From Prescottella soli (GTDB lineage Bacteria; Actinomycetota; Actinomycetes; Mycobacteriales; Mycobacteriaceae), in the NCBI RefSeq assembly GCF_040024445.1, contig NZ_CP157276.1:4154001-4218000 (forward strand): DNA of 64,000 bases, read 5' to 3'. Each line of letters starts with the position of its first letter. Within the stretch, counting starts at the first letter, position 1. Below the pieces are notes generated by a model. The model ran no database searches and was not told the DNA's origin. It worked only from the letters and a program-made list of their open reading frames with translations. This document shows positions 35,147 through 44,540 of this stretch, one piece after another. The position numbers and the translations under genes were made by a program.

Positions 35147-36748
35147 TCAGTCCTGTTCGCGCCGCCACGCGAGCATCGCCCCGCGGCCCGCGGCGGGCGC
35201 CCACGGCAGGAGGACGGCGACGACGACCGCACACAGCACGACGGCGCCCGCCGAGACGAGCGACGCTGCATGCGCTCCCTGCAGAACCGCGGTCTTCATC
35301 GTCGTGATGAGGTGCTCACGCTGCGGTTCGAGCATCGAGGGGAGTTCCCTGTTCCGGATCTCGAGCACACTGAGGATCGTGGCGCGCGCGAAGCTCTTCT
35401 CGTCGTCGTTCATGAGGGAAGCGGGGACGTTGTCGATGATCGGGGAGATCTTCCCGACGTAGTACGACGCGACGATCGATCCGAGGACGGCGACGCCGAG
35501 GGTTCCGCCCACCTCTCTGGTGGTGTCGTTGACCGCCGAGCCGGCGCCGGCCTCGTCGAGCGGCAGCGACGACATGATCGACTCGGTGGCCGGTCCCTGG
35601 ACGATCGCCAGCCCGAGCGCCATCGACACCATCGACGGCAGAACGTCGGTGAGGTAGTTGCTGTCGATGTCGACCTGACCGCCGAGATACAGCCCTAGGC
35701 CGGTCAGGAGCAGGCCGAAGACGAGGACGGCCGTCGTTCCGATCCGCTGGGCCAACAGCGTCGCGATCGGCGCGCCCACCGCGACGGAGATCGCGAACGG
35801 CAGCGACGCGATCCCGAACTCGAGCGGCGTGTACTCGCGCACGCCCTGGAAGTACTGCGTGATGAGGAACAGGAACCCGAACATCGAGAAGTAGGAGACA
35901 GCGATCGCGAGGGCCGGAAGCGAGAACCGCCGGACCCGGAACAGCCGCATGTCGAGGATCGGCGCGGGGGCGCGCAGTTCCCACACCACGAAACTCACGA
36001 GGACGACGATCGACGCCGCGACGGTGCCGAGGGTGACGGCGGAGAGCCAGCCGTGACGGGGCGCCTCGATGATCGCCCACACCAGTCCGGTGATGCCGAC
36101 GACGGAGGCCACGATGCCGACGACGTCGAGGCGGCCGACGGACGAGGACTTCGATTCCGGAACCAGCAGCAGCGTCGCCACGAGCGCGACCAGGGCGACG
36201 GGGACGTTGATCCAGAACACCGCGTGCCATGAGAAGTGTTCGAGGAGCCAGCCGCCCGAGACGGGTCCGATCGCGATGGCGAATCCGGCCATCGCCGTCC
36301 ATGCCGCGATCGCGAGTGCCCTCTCGCGGACGTCGGTGAAGATGTTGATGATCAGGGCGAGCGTCGCCGGGAAGACGGCTGCGGCGAACACACCCATCGC
36401 CGCGCGGGCCGCGATCACCTGTCCGAGCGACGTGGCGGACGCCCCGACGACGGACATCAGCGCGACGCCGACGAGACCGATCGTCATGACTCGGCGTCGG
36501 CCGTGCCGGTCGCCCAGGTTGCCGCACGCGAGGAGCAGGCCGGCGAAGGTGAGCGTGTAGGCGTCGACCACCCACTGGAGTCCGCTGACGTCGGTGCGGA
36601 GCTGGACCCCGATCGACGGCAACGCGACGTTGACGATCGTGTTGTCGAGAACGACGAGAAGTTCGGCGAGGCAGATCACCGCGAGTGCGAGGAATCTGCG
36701 CCGGCGTCCGAGACCGTCGGCGGTCGCGGCGGGGGTCATGAGAGTCAT
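35147..36748 (-). CDS. DHA2-family multidrug efflux transporter
   Basis: A 533-residue, probably 14-helix, MFS drug:H+ antiporter of the EmrB/QacA type. The family signatures LDNTIVNVALPSIGVQL in helix 1, GDRHGRRRVM in loop 2-3, and GPVSGGWLLEHFSWHAVFWINVPVA are present. An ATG at 36748 is chosen; ATG 36739 and an upstream TTG are alternatives. It is a solitary minus-strand gene inserted between rplA and rplJ, where mycobacteria carry the mycolate methyltransferase genes. The substrate is unknown. Confidence 0.9.
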   Translation of the reverse strand: MTLMTPAATADGLGRRRRFLALAVICLAELLVVLDNTIVNVALPSIGVQLRTDVSGLQWVVDAYTLTFAGLLLACGNLGDRHGRRRVMTIGLVGVALMSVVGASATSLGQVIAARAAMGVFAAAVFPATLALIINIFTDVRERALAIAAWTAMAGFAIAIGPVSGGWLLEHFSWHAVFWINVPVALVALVATLLLVPESKSSSVGRLDVVGIVASVVGITGLVWAIIEAPRHGWLSAVTLGTVAASIVVLVSFVVWELRAPAPILDMRLFRVRRFSLPALAIAVSYFSMFGFLFLITQYFQGVREYTPLEFGIASLPFAISVAVGAPIATLLAQRIGTTAVLVFGLLLTGLGLYLGGQVDIDSNYLTDVLPSMVSMALGLAIVQGPATESIMSSLPLDEAGAGSAVNDTTREVGGTLGVAVLGSIVASYYVGKISPIIDNVPASLMNDDEKSFARATILSVLEIRNRELPSMLEPQREHLITTMKTAVLQGAHAASLVSAGAVVLCAVVVAVLLPWAPAAGRGAMLAWRREQD

Positions 36749-36866
36749 GGCCGAAACGTAGTCCAATATATGTTACTCAAGGTTACGTTCAAATGTGCGG
36801 CGTCGGCCACACTCTCACCGCAATGTGAGGTGTCCCACAAAGAGTGAAGGTCGGGCACGATGCGCT

Positions 36867-36895
36867 TTGCGTCCCGGGCGGCGCTTCGTTAGAGT
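36867..36895 (+). promoter_or_regulatory. Candidate rplJL promoter
   Basis: TTGCGT at 36867-36872 and TAGAGT at 36890-36895 are 17 bases apart, a good housekeeping-type pair. It would give a transcript start near 36902 and a leader of about 264 bases before rplJ. Confidence 0.55.
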
Positions 36896-36901
36896 GCTCG
36901 T

Positions 36902-37165
36902 TGGAGTTCGGCGTTCGATGCGAATTCCGCCCCAAAACATGTTCTACCCAAGACCGTTGGTCACCGTGCCCAGTAATGGAATCGGTTGAAGGTCCGGAAT
37001 TGCCCGGCGGCCCACGCAGGAGGACGAGGTGGGGGATGTTTGTCTGCGCCCGGCCCTGGCCGGTTGGATGGATCTCCTCGTGTACGCCCCGTGTGCCCTG
37101 CACCGGGGCGTTTTGCATGTCACGGCCCGAAGTGGAACAACGACTGTCACGAGAGGAGGCGAAGT
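36902..37165 (+). promoter_or_regulatory. Long rplJ leader with attenuator-like hairpin
   Basis: The untranslated stretch before rplJ is unusually long. The Gly/Arg-rich part near 37000-37045 could hold the L10-(L7/L12) binding structure that lets the protein complex repress its own synthesis. The hairpin at 37085-37114 (CGCCCC with a GTG/CAC extension pairing to GGGGCG, then TTTT) looks like an intrinsic terminator 52 bases before the start codon. Together these suggest an autoregulated attenuator, as known for L10 leaders. The L10 site itself is inferred. Confidence 0.6.
37085..37114 (+). terminator. Attenuator hairpin in the rplJ leader
   Basis: CGCCCC at 37085-37090 pairs with GGGGCG at 37105-37110. 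The flanking GTG and CAC extend the stem past a one-base bulge, and TTTTG follows. It is the best terminator-like structure in the leader. Confidence 0.65.
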
Positions 37166-37723
37166 ATGGCAAAGCCTGAGAAGGTTTCTGCAGTTGCAGA
37201 GATCACCGAGCAGTTCAAGGACTCGTCCGCCGCCGTGATCACGGAATACCGTGGTCTGTCGGTTACGAGTCTGACGCAGCTGCGACGCGCTCTCGGAGAG
37301 GGTGCCACCTACTCCGTCGCCAAGAACACCCTGGTCAAGCGTGCCGCCGCTGAGGCGGGCGTCGAGGGTCTTGACGACCTGTTCGTCGGACCGACCGCCA
37401 TTGCATTCATCAAGGGCGAGCCGGTCGACGCTGCCAAGGCCATCAAGGCCTTCGCTAAGGACAACAAGGCACTCGTCATCAAGGGCGGGTACATGGACGG
37501 CGCTGCGCTGTCCGTGGATCAGGTCAACCAGATCGCGGACCTCGAGTCCCGCGAGATCCTGTTGGCCAAGCTCGCCGGCGCGATGAAGGGCAACTTGGCA
37601 AAGGCCGCTGGCCTGTTCAACGCTCCCGCTTCGCAGGTGGCCCGTCTGGCCGCCGCGCTGCAGGAGAAGAAGGCTGCGGAGGGTGGGGCCGCCGAGGCTC
37701 CCGCCGACGCCGCTGCCGAATAG
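37166..37723 (+). CDS. rplJ: 50S ribosomal protein L10
   Basis: A 185-residue L10 that anchors the L7/L12 stalk. It has [36 protein letters not shown] and [11 protein letters not shown]; the C-terminal helix ([17 protein letters not shown]) binds L7/L12. The ATG at 37166 has GAGGAGG upstream. It forms an operon with rplL. Confidence 0.97.
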   Translation: MAKPEKVSAVAEITEQFKDSSAAVITEYRGLSVTSLTQLRRALGEGATYSVAKNTLVKRAAAEAGVEGLDDLFVGPTAIAFIKGEPVDAAKAIKAFAKDNKALVIKGGYMDGAALSVDQVNQIADLESREILLAKLAGAMKGNLAKAAGLFNAPASQVARLAAALQEKKAAEGGAAEAPADAAAE

Positions 37724-37808
37724 CTGATCCGCACCTGCGCATCACAACCATCACCACCTGTCCGGTCGCGGATCGGCGACACAGGACTTAAGAGGAAGGA
37801 CCGCCACC

Positions 37809-38192
37809 ATGGCGAAGCTCACCACCGAAGAGTTGCTGGACCAGTTCAAGGAGCTGACCCTGCTCGAGCTCTCGGAGTTCGTGAAGGCGTTCGAGGAGAC
37901 CTTCGAGGTCACCGCTGCTGCTCCGGTCGCCGTTGCCGTTGCCGGCGCCCCGGCTGCCGCTGAGGCTGCTGAGGAGCAGGACGAGTTCGACGTCATCCTC
38001 GAGTCGGCTGGCGACAAGAAGATCCAGGTCATCAAGGTCGTCCGTGAGGTCGTCTCCGGCCTGGGCCTGAAGGAAGCCAAGGACCTCGTCGAGGGTGCTC
38101 CGAAGCCGATCCTGGAGAAGGTCGCCAAGGACGCAGCTGACGCTGCCAAGGAGAAGCTCGAGGCTGCCGGCGCGAAGATCACCGTCAAGTAA
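37809..38192 (+). CDS. rplL: 50S ribosomal protein L7/L12
   Basis: A 127-residue L7/L12. The N-terminal dimerisation part ([26 protein letters not shown]), an Ala-rich hinge and the C-terminal factor-binding domain ([41 protein letters not shown]) are all present. The start is ATG at 37809. A strong terminator follows. Confidence 0.98.
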   Translation: MAKLTTEELLDQFKELTLLELSEFVKAFEETFEVTAAAPVAVAVAGAPAAAEAAEEQDEFDVILESAGDKKIQVIKVVREVVSGLGLKEAKDLVEGAPKPILEKVAKDAADAAKEKLEAAGAKITVK

Positions 38193-38227
38193 GACGATTA
38201 TCTGCGCTGCTTCCTGACGAAGCATCG

Positions 38228-38268
38228 AGAAGAGGGCCGTCCCCGGTTGGGGGGCGGCCCTCTTCTTT
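38228..38268 (+). terminator. Intrinsic terminator after rplL
   Basis: AGAAGAGGGCCG from 38228 pairs with CGGCCCTCTTCT ending at 38266, enclosing TCCCC and GGGG segments, and is followed by TTGTTG. It ends the rplJ-rplL transcript. Confidence 0.93.
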
Positions 38269-38313
38269 GTTGTCGACATGTCCCGATGGTCGGGACTGTC
38301 TGGTCTTGTCCCC

Positions 38314-38331
38314 TTACTTACTCATAAGTAA
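38314..38331. promoter_or_regulatory. Palindromic operator upstream of the mkl-mce operon
   Basis: TTACTTA-CTCA-TAAGTAA is a perfect inverted repeat with 7-bp arms. It is strikingly AT-rich in a GC-rich region and lies about 45-60 bases before the likely transcript start (a GATAGAGT -10-like element at 38362-38369). It resembles a TetR- or GntR-type operator and probably controls the whole mkl-yrbE-mce unit. The regulator is not in the window. Confidence 0.6.
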
Positions 38332-38421
38332 TATGCGGTGTCACGGATAACACTTCGATGCGATAGAGTGACGCAACCCACAGCTGATCACAGTGGGGGG
38401 ACGTGCCTGACGCAGGAGGTA

Positions 38422-39471
38422 ATGGTGGGAGTCGAGGTAGCAGTCGAGGGACTCACGAAGTCTTTCGGCTCTCAGAAGATCTGGCAGGACGTGACGCTCA
38501 CGCTGCCGGCCGGAGAGGTCAGTGCGCTGCTGGGCCCGTCCGGTACCGGTAAGTCGGTGTTCCTCAAGTCCCTGATCGGTCTGCTGCGGCCCGAAGAGGG
38601 GTCGATCGTCATCGACGGGACCGACATCCTGCAGTGCTCCTCCCGCGAACTGTACGAGATCCGGAAGCTGTTCGGCGTCCTGTTCCAGGATGGCGCGCTG
38701 TTCGGGTCGATGAACCTGTACGACAACGTGGCCTTCCCTTTGCGAGAGCACACCAAGAAGACCGAGTCCGAGATCCGCAAGATCGTCATGGAGAAGCTCG
38801 AGCTCAACGGCCTGGTCGGCGCGGAGGGCAAGCTCCCCGGCGAGATCTCCGGCGGTATGCGCAAGCGCGCCGGGCTCGCTCGTGCGCTGGTGCTCGATCC
38901 CCAGATCATCCTCGTCGACGAGCCGGACTCGGGTCTCGACCCGGTCCGCACGACATACCTCAGCCAGCTCCTGATCGACATCAACTCGCAGATCGACGCG
39001 ACGATCCTGATCGTGACGCACAACATCAACCTGGCCCGTACCGTGCCCGACAACCTGGGCATGCTGTTCCGCAAGCAGCTCGTCATGTTCGGTCCGCGCG
39101 AGGTGCTGCTCACCAGCGACGAACCCGTCGTGCACCAGTTCCTCAACGGCTCCAAGATCGGCCCGATCGGCATGTCGGAGGAGAAGGACGAGGCCCAGAT
39201 GGCGCACGAGCAGGCGCTCGTCGACGCCGGCCATCACCACGGCGGCACCGACGACGTCTACGGCGTGGTGCCGCAGATGCAGGCCACGCCGGGTCTGCCC
39301 TTCCGCCAGGCGGTCGCGCGGCGACAGGCCCGCGTCCGCCAGATCCTGCACACGCTGCCGATCGAGGCGCAGCAGAGCATCCTCGCGAGCATGGAGGACG
39401 ATCAGGCCACCCAGGTGATCCCCACGTACGACGACGGAGGACTCGGACAGTCCACGTACGGGCACGGATAG
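38422..39471 (+). CDS. mkl: Mce transporter ATPase Mkl/MceG
   Basis: A 349-residue ABC ATPase that energises Mce lipid importers. Walker A is GPSGTGKS, the MlaF-type FGVLFQDGALFGSMNLYDNVAFPL follows, the signature is ISGGMRKRAGLARAL, Walker B is ILVDEPDSGLD and the switch histidine is in VTHNI. The long C-terminal tail after GMSEEKDEAQMAHEQALVDAG is a known MceG feature. The start is ATG 38422, with AGGAGG close upstream; GTG 38425 is possible. It lies 10 bases before yrbE, so ATPase and permease are in one operon. Confidence 0.93.
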   Translation: MVGVEVAVEGLTKSFGSQKIWQDVTLTLPAGEVSALLGPSGTGKSVFLKSLIGLLRPEEGSIVIDGTDILQCSSRELYEIRKLFGVLFQDGALFGSMNLYDNVAFPLREHTKKTESEIRKIVMEKLELNGLVGAEGKLPGEISGGMRKRAGLARALVLDPQIILVDEPDSGLDPVRTTYLSQLLIDINSQIDATILIVTHNINLARTVPDNLGMLFRKQLVMFGPREVLLTSDEPVVHQFLNGSKIGPIGMSEEKDEAQMAHEQALVDAGHHHGGTDDVYGVVPQMQATPGLPFRQAVARRQARVRQILHTLPIEAQQSILASMEDDQATQVIPTYDDGGLGQSTYGHG

Positions 39472-39481
39472 GGGACTGTGT

Positions 39482-40276
39482 ATGGGGGGCACCCGCACTT
39501 CGATGATGAAGCCGGTCACCGGAGCGTTGACTCAGGCCGGCAACATCGTCCAACTGTTCGTCGACGTCGTACGTAACACGTTCAAGCGGCCGTTCCAGTT
39601 CAAGGAGTTCATCGAACAGGCGTGGTTCATCGCGAGCGTGACGATCCTGCCGACCGCGCTCGTCGCGATCCCGTTCGGTGCGGTCGTGTCGTTGCAGACC
39701 GGGTCGCTGATCAAGCAGTTGGGTGCGGAAGCGTTCACGGGTGCCGCCAGCGTCCTCGCCGTGATCCAGCAGGGCAGTCCGATCGTGACGGCTCTGTTGA
39801 TCGCGGGCGCCGCGGGTTCCGCGGTCACCGCCGATCTCGGTTCGCGGACGATCCGCGAGGAGATCGACGCGATGGAGGTCCTCGGCATCAATCCGATCCA
39901 GCGACTGGTCGTTCCGCGGGTCCTGGCGATGGTGCTGGTCGCGGTGCTCCTCAACGGGCTGGTCTCGGTCGTCGGCATCGCGGGCGGCTACTTCTTCAAC
40001 GTCATCCTCCAGGGCGGCACCCCCGGCGCCTACCTCGCGTCGTTCTCGGCGCTCGCGCAGCTGCCCGACCTGTACATCGCCGAGGTCAAGGCGGCGATCT
40101 TCGGCGTCATCGCGGGTGTCATCGCGGCCTACAAGGGACTCACGCCCAAGGGCGGACCCAAGGGCGTCGGCGAGGCAGTCAACCAGGCCGTCGTCATCAC
40201 GTTCCTGGTGTTGTTCTTCGCGAACCTCATCCTGACCACCGTGTACCTGCAGGTCGTCCCGGCGAAGGGAGCATGA
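39482..40276 (+). CDS. Mce permease YrbEA (MlaE family)
   Basis: A 264-residue inner-membrane permease of the MlaE/YrbE family with about five helices. SLQTGSLIKQLGAEAFTGAAS, GSAVTADLGSRTIREEIDAMEVLGINPIQRLVVPRV and GVIAAYKGLTPKGGPKGVGEAV are diagnostic. The start is ATG at 39482. It is the first of two permeases; the second begins four bases after its stop. Confidence 0.94.
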   Translation: MGGTRTSMMKPVTGALTQAGNIVQLFVDVVRNTFKRPFQFKEFIEQAWFIASVTILPTALVAIPFGAVVSLQTGSLIKQLGAEAFTGAASVLAVIQQGSPIVTALLIAGAAGSAVTADLGSRTIREEIDAMEVLGINPIQRLVVPRVLAMVLVAVLLNGLVSVVGIAGGYFFNVILQGGTPGAYLASFSALAQLPDLYIAEVKAAIFGVIAGVIAAYKGLTPKGGPKGVGEAVNQAVVITFLVLFFANLILTTVYLQVVPAKGA

Positions 40277-40280
40277 GTCG

Positions 40281-41141
40281 ATGACGATCGCACGTGGTCG
40301 CGGCGACTACGCACTGATCCGGGCGCGCCGCTTGGCGCGTAAACCGCTCGACGTGCTCGACAACGCCGGCGAGCAGATGTCGTTCTACTCGCGGGCCATC
40401 GCGTGGACGCCGCGGACGTTGCGCCGCTACCGCAAGGAGATGCTGCGACTGCTCGCCGAGGTGACCTTCGGCAGCGGCGCGCTCGCGGTGATCGGCGGCA
40501 CCATCGGCGTCATCGTGATGATGTCCGGCTTCACCGGCGTCGTCGTCGGTCTGCAGGGGTTCGCCGCCCTCGACCAGATCGGCAGCTCCGTACTGACCGG
40601 CTTCCTGTCGGCGTACGTCAACACGCGCGAGATCGCGCCGGTCGTCGCGGCACTTGCGCTGTCGGCCACGGTCGGCTGTGGTTTCACCGCCCAGCTCGGT
40701 GCGATGCGCATCTCGGAGGAGATCGACGCGCTCGAGGTGATGGCGGTGCCCAGCGTGCCGTTCCTGGTCACGACCCGGATGATCGCCGGCTTCGTCGCGG
40801 TGATCCCGCTGTACATCGTCGGTCTGCTCGCCGCGTACCTCGCGTCGCGCGTGGTCAGCACCGTGTTCAACGGTCAGTCCACCGGCTCGTACGACCACTA
40901 CTTCAACCTGTTCCTGCCGCCCGAGGACGTGTTGTGGTCCTTCGGCAAGGTGCTGGTGTTCGCGTTCGTCCTGATCCTCATCCACTGCTACTACGGGTTC
41001 CACGCCCGCGGCGGCCCGGCCGGCGTCGGCGTCGCGGTCGGCCACGCCGTGCGCACCGCCCTCGTCACCATCGCCGTCCTGGACTTCTTCCTGAGCCTCG
41101 CGATCTGGGGCACGACGACCACGGTGCGGGTGGCCGGATGA
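40281..41141 (+). CDS. Mce permease YrbEB (MlaE family)
   Basis: A 286-residue second MlaE-type permease, with VVVGLQGFAALDQIGSS, SATVGCGFTAQLGAMRISEEIDALEVM and a C-terminal GFHARGGPAGVGVAVGHAV. A 35-residue positively charged N-terminal stretch precedes the first helix. The start is ATG at 40281. Its stop overlaps the ATG of mceA (ATGA). It pairs with YrbEA to form the permease dimer. Confidence 0.94.
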   Translation: MTIARGRGDYALIRARRLARKPLDVLDNAGEQMSFYSRAIAWTPRTLRRYRKEMLRLLAEVTFGSGALAVIGGTIGVIVMMSGFTGVVVGLQGFAALDQIGSSVLTGFLSAYVNTREIAPVVAALALSATVGCGFTAQLGAMRISEEIDALEVMAVPSVPFLVTTRMIAGFVAVIPLYIVGLLAAYLASRVVSTVFNGQSTGSYDHYFNLFLPPEDVLWSFGKVLVFAFVLILIHCYYGFHARGGPAGVGVAVGHAVRTALVTIAVLDFFLSLAIWGTTTTVRVAG

Positions 41142-42475
41142 TCGAGACGCCGTCGAAGCTGCGCCGCCGCATCCTTGGAGTCGCGTTCTTCCTGGTCCTC
41201 GCCCTGTTCGTGGGCGGCACGATTGCCAGCTACAACAAGACGTTCAAGCCTGTCGTCAAGGTCGATCTCGTGACCGACACCGTCGGCAACGCGCTCCCGC
41301 GCAATGCGGACGTCAAGGTCCGCGGCCTCATCGTCGGCGAGGTGCGCGACGCGTCCACGTCCAACGGCAAGGTCACGTCGGTCATGGCGATCGAACCGGA
41401 CAAGGCCGAGTTGATCCCGTCGAACGCGACCGCCCGCCTGCTCCCGAAGACGCTGTTCGGCGAGCGGTACGTCGACCTGGTCATGCCGGAGAATGCGAGC
41501 CCGAACCCGATCGCGGCCGGCGGCACCATCTACCAGGACAAGAGCGGTAACGCCGTCGAACTCGGCAAGATGCTCGATGGCCTGCTGCCGCTGCTGCAGG
41601 CCATCCCACCGGAGAGCCTGGCGTCCACGCTGGGTGCGCTGTCGCAGGCACTGGACGGCCGCGGCGAGCAGATCGGGGTCACGCTCGACCAGCTGGACAC
41701 GATCTTCGCCGGCGTCAACACCCGGATGCCGGACCTGAAGGCGGGTCTCCAGAGTTTCGCGACGTTCACCCAGACGTACTCGGAGGCTGCTCCGCAGTTG
41801 ATCGATGCGCTCGACAACCTGCGCACCACCAACGCGACGATCGTGCAGGAGCGGAGTTCGATCGACGCGCTCATGGCGTCGGTGACGTCGACCGGCTCGA
41901 GCACCGCGGATCTGCTGGCCACCAACCGTGATTCGCTCATCTCGATCGCGGCGGACTCGCGCGAGGCGCTCGAGATCCTGGCGCGTTTCTCCGGGACGTT
42001 CGGCTGCACCTTCAAGAACTTCGCGGACGTGATGAGGCGGTCGGGGGCAATCACCGGCGAGGGCTCCGACCTGCCCGGCGCGCGGGCGACGATCGAACTC
42101 GTCAATCCCCGTGGCCGCTACCTGCCCAACCAGGACGAACCGCGGCTGATCGACACCCGTGGGCCGCGTTGCTACGAGCCGCCGCCGCTGGGCACCGACA
42201 TCGGCCAGTACCCGGGCGGTTCGATCCACGACGGTTCGTACCAGGTCCCGACCCGGAACGCGGGCGACCAGAACATCCCGGAGATTCCGGCCCCGCAGTA
42301 CTCGGTGATGCCGGCGGCGACGGCGCCCGTGACGTACGTGGGCTCGCAGCTCGAGCGTGACACCCTCGCCGTCGTATACGGCGAAGCGACCGGCACAGCC
42401 CCGGCGGACGTGCCGTCCTGGACCACCAGGATCGGCGCCCCGGCGCTCCGTGGAAAGGAGGTGAGCGTCAAGTGA
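41138..42475 (+). CDS. mceA: MceA family protein
   Basis: A 445-residue Mce protein. An N-terminal membrane anchor (residues 11-32) is followed by the MCE domain (ALPRNADVKVRGLIVGEVRD), a long helical region and a Pro/Gly-rich tail. Mce proteins form a lipid-conducting channel across the periplasm towards the mycolate layer. The start is ATG at 41138, overlapping the yrbEB stop. GAALRGKEVSV near the end also supplies the ribosome binding site for mceB (GGAGG). Confidence 0.93.
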   Translation: MIETPSKLRRRILGVAFFLVLALFVGGTIASYNKTFKPVVKVDLVTDTVGNALPRNADVKVRGLIVGEVRDASTSNGKVTSVMAIEPDKAELIPSNATARLLPKTLFGERYVDLVMPENASPNPIAAGGTIYQDKSGNAVELGKMLDGLLPLLQAIPPESLASTLGALSQALDGRGEQIGVTLDQLDTIFAGVNTRMPDLKAGLQSFATFTQTYSEAAPQLIDALDNLRTTNATIVQERSSIDALMASVTSTGSSTADLLATNRDSLISIAADSREALEILARFSGTFGCTFKNFADVMRRSGAITGEGSDLPGARATIELVNPRGRYLPNQDEPRLIDTRGPRCYEPPPLGTDIGQYPGGSIHDGSYQVPTRNAGDQNIPEIPAPQYSVMPAATAPVTYVGSQLERDTLAVVYGEATGTAPADVPSWTTRIGAPALRGKEVSVK

Positions 42476-43548
42476 AGCGACAGCTGCGAGGGGTGGCTGC
42501 GCCGCTCGTCAAACTGCTGGTCTTCGCGGTGATCACGATCATCGCGACGGGCTTTCTCGCCTTGACGATCTCGAACTCCACCTCCACCGGGGGCACCAGG
42601 TTCAACGCCCGGTTCACCGACGTGACCTCACTCAACAAGGGGGACGAGGTCCGCATCGCCGGTGTCCGCGTCGGTCAGGTGACGAAGATCGAGATCGTCG
42701 ACGACCGCGAGGCGCAGGTCGAGTTCGCGGTCACCGACCGGAACTGGCTGCCCGCCAGTACGACCGCGACGATCCGGTTCCGCAACCTCGTCGGGCAGCG
42801 GTACATCGCGCTCGAGCAGGGCACCGGTCAGCAGGGTTACAAGATGAACGCGGGGGAGACGATCCCGCTGGACCGGACCAAGCCGGCCGTGAACCTCACG
42901 ACGCTGTTCAACGGCTTTCGGCCGCTGTTCCAGACGCTCAGCGCCGACGACGTCAACAAACTGTCGTACCAGATCATCCAGGTGTTCCAGGGGGAGGGCG
43001 GAACGATCGAGGAGCTCGTGGCGAACACCGCGTCCCTGACCAACACGATCGCCGACAAGGACAAGGTGATCGGCCAGCTGATCACCAACCTCAACCAGGT
43101 GCTCGACACCGTCAACAAGCGTGACGAGCAGGTCGACCAGCTGATCGTGAACACCGAGCGCCTGGTGAGCGGGCTCAACACCGACCGTGGCGTGATCGGG
43201 CAGTCGGTGCAGTCGCTCTCGGAGCTCACCAGCGCGACCGCGGATCTCCTGGTGCCGACGCGTCCGTCGATCCAGGGCTCGATCGCGGGCCTCAACACGC
43301 TGGCCGGACACGTCAACGAGCGATCCGCCGATGTGAACAAGGTGCTCGCGAATCTGCCGGTGAAGATGGAGAAGCTGGGGCGCGCCGGTAGCTACGGGTC
43401 GTGGTTCCAGTTCTACCTGTGCGGCATCGACATCGTCGCCGGGCCGGGCACGGCGCCGCAGCTCAACCTGCCGACAAACCTGCCGACGGTCAACCAGCCG
43501 ATTTACACCAATGCGGCTCCCCGCTGCTACGCGGAGGGTGGCCGATGA
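42472..43548 (+). CDS. mceB: MceB family protein
   Basis: A 358-residue Mce protein with an N-terminal anchor (LVKLLVFAVITIIATGFLAL), an MCE domain around NKGDEVRIAGVRVGQVTKIEI and RFRNLVGQRYIALEQG, and a long helical coiled region from about residue 140. A conserved cysteine in FYLCGIDIV and a C-terminal [12 protein letters not shown] follow. The start is GTG at 42472 (GTGA overlap with mceA). Confidence 0.93.
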   Translation: MKRQLRGVAAPLVKLLVFAVITIIATGFLALTISNSTSTGGTRFNARFTDVTSLNKGDEVRIAGVRVGQVTKIEIVDDREAQVEFAVTDRNWLPASTTATIRFRNLVGQRYIALEQGTGQQGYKMNAGETIPLDRTKPAVNLTTLFNGFRPLFQTLSADDVNKLSYQIIQVFQGEGGTIEELVANTASLTNTIADKDKVIGQLITNLNQVLDTVNKRDEQVDQLIVNTERLVSGLNTDRGVIGQSVQSLSELTSATADLLVPTRPSIQGSIAGLNTLAGHVNERSADVNKVLANLPVKMEKLGRAGSYGSWFQFYLCGIDIVAGPGTAPQLNLPTNLPTVNQPIYTNAAPRCYAEGGR

Positions 43549-44540
43549 CGAAGAAGCGCAATCCGGCGGTCACCGGAGGCCTCGGCATCCTGGTGATTCT
43601 GCTCGCCACCATGTCGGCGTTCTTCCTCGACAGCCTGCCGATCGTCGGCGCTGCCAATCGGTACACCGCCGAGTTCTCGGAGGCCGCGGGCCTCAAGCCG
43701 GGCAACGAGGTCCGAGTGGCCGGCGTGAAGATCGGCAAGGTCACCGACATCGACCTGGCCGGTGACCGGGTGCTCGTCACGTTCCAGACCAAGGATGCGT
43801 GGGTGGGCGACCAGACGACGGCGTCGATCCAGATCAAGACGATCCTGGGGCAGAAGTACCTCGCCCTCGACCCGCGCGGCACCGAGGTGCTCGACCCGCG
43901 GACGCCGATCCCGCTCGAGCGGACCACGTCGCCGTACGACGTGATCGACGCGTTCAGCGACGCGGCGACGACGCTCGAGCAGATCGACACGACGCAGCTG
44001 GCGTCGAGCTTCGAGGTGCTGTCTCAGTCGTTCGCGGGAACGCCCGACGAGATCCGTGGGTCGCTCGACGGTGTCGCCCGGCTGTCGGAGACGATCGCCA
44101 AGCGCGACCAGGAGCTGGGGAAACTGTTCGAGGCGACCAAGCAGACGTCGCAGATTCTCGCGGATCGGAACGAGCAGTTCGAGAAGATCCTCGCGAACGG
44201 CGGCACCTTGCTGGCGGAGCTCAACACCCGCCAGCAGGCCATCGGGCAGCTGCTCACCAGCACCCAGACGCTGTCGCGGGAGCTCACGGGGCTGGTCGCC
44301 GACAACGAGGCCCAGATCACCCCGGCGCTCACGCAGTTGCAGGGCGTCATCGACATCCTCAACGCGAACCAGCAGAACGTGAGCAAGGCGCTCGAGTACG
44401 CGGCGCCGTTCTACCGGATCTACGCCAACGTCCTCGGAAACGGTCGATGGTTCGACACTGTCGTGACGAACCTGACCCCGCCCGGGCTGCCGGACATCCC
44501 CGGATACCGCGAGCCCTTCCGCACCCTGGGGGGTAACTGA
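43545..44540 (+). CDS. mceC: MceC family protein
   Basis: A 331-residue Mce protein, the shortest of the six. The anchor is [18 protein letters not shown]. The MCE domain spans [22 protein letters not shown] to [13 protein letters not shown], and a long helical part with many Gln/Glu residues follows. It lacks the long Pro-rich tail of some MceC proteins. The start is ATG at 43545 (ATGA overlap with mceB). Confidence 0.93.
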   Translation: MTKKRNPAVTGGLGILVILLATMSAFFLDSLPIVGAANRYTAEFSEAAGLKPGNEVRVAGVKIGKVTDIDLAGDRVLVTFQTKDAWVGDQTTASIQIKTILGQKYLALDPRGTEVLDPRTPIPLERTTSPYDVIDAFSDAATTLEQIDTTQLASSFEVLSQSFAGTPDEIRGSLDGVARLSETIAKRDQELGKLFEATKQTSQILADRNEQFEKILANGGTLLAELNTRQQAIGQLLTSTQTLSRELTGLVADNEAQITPALTQLQGVIDILNANQQNVSKALEYAAPFYRIYANVLGNGRWFDTVVTNLTPPGLPDIPGYREPFRTLGGN

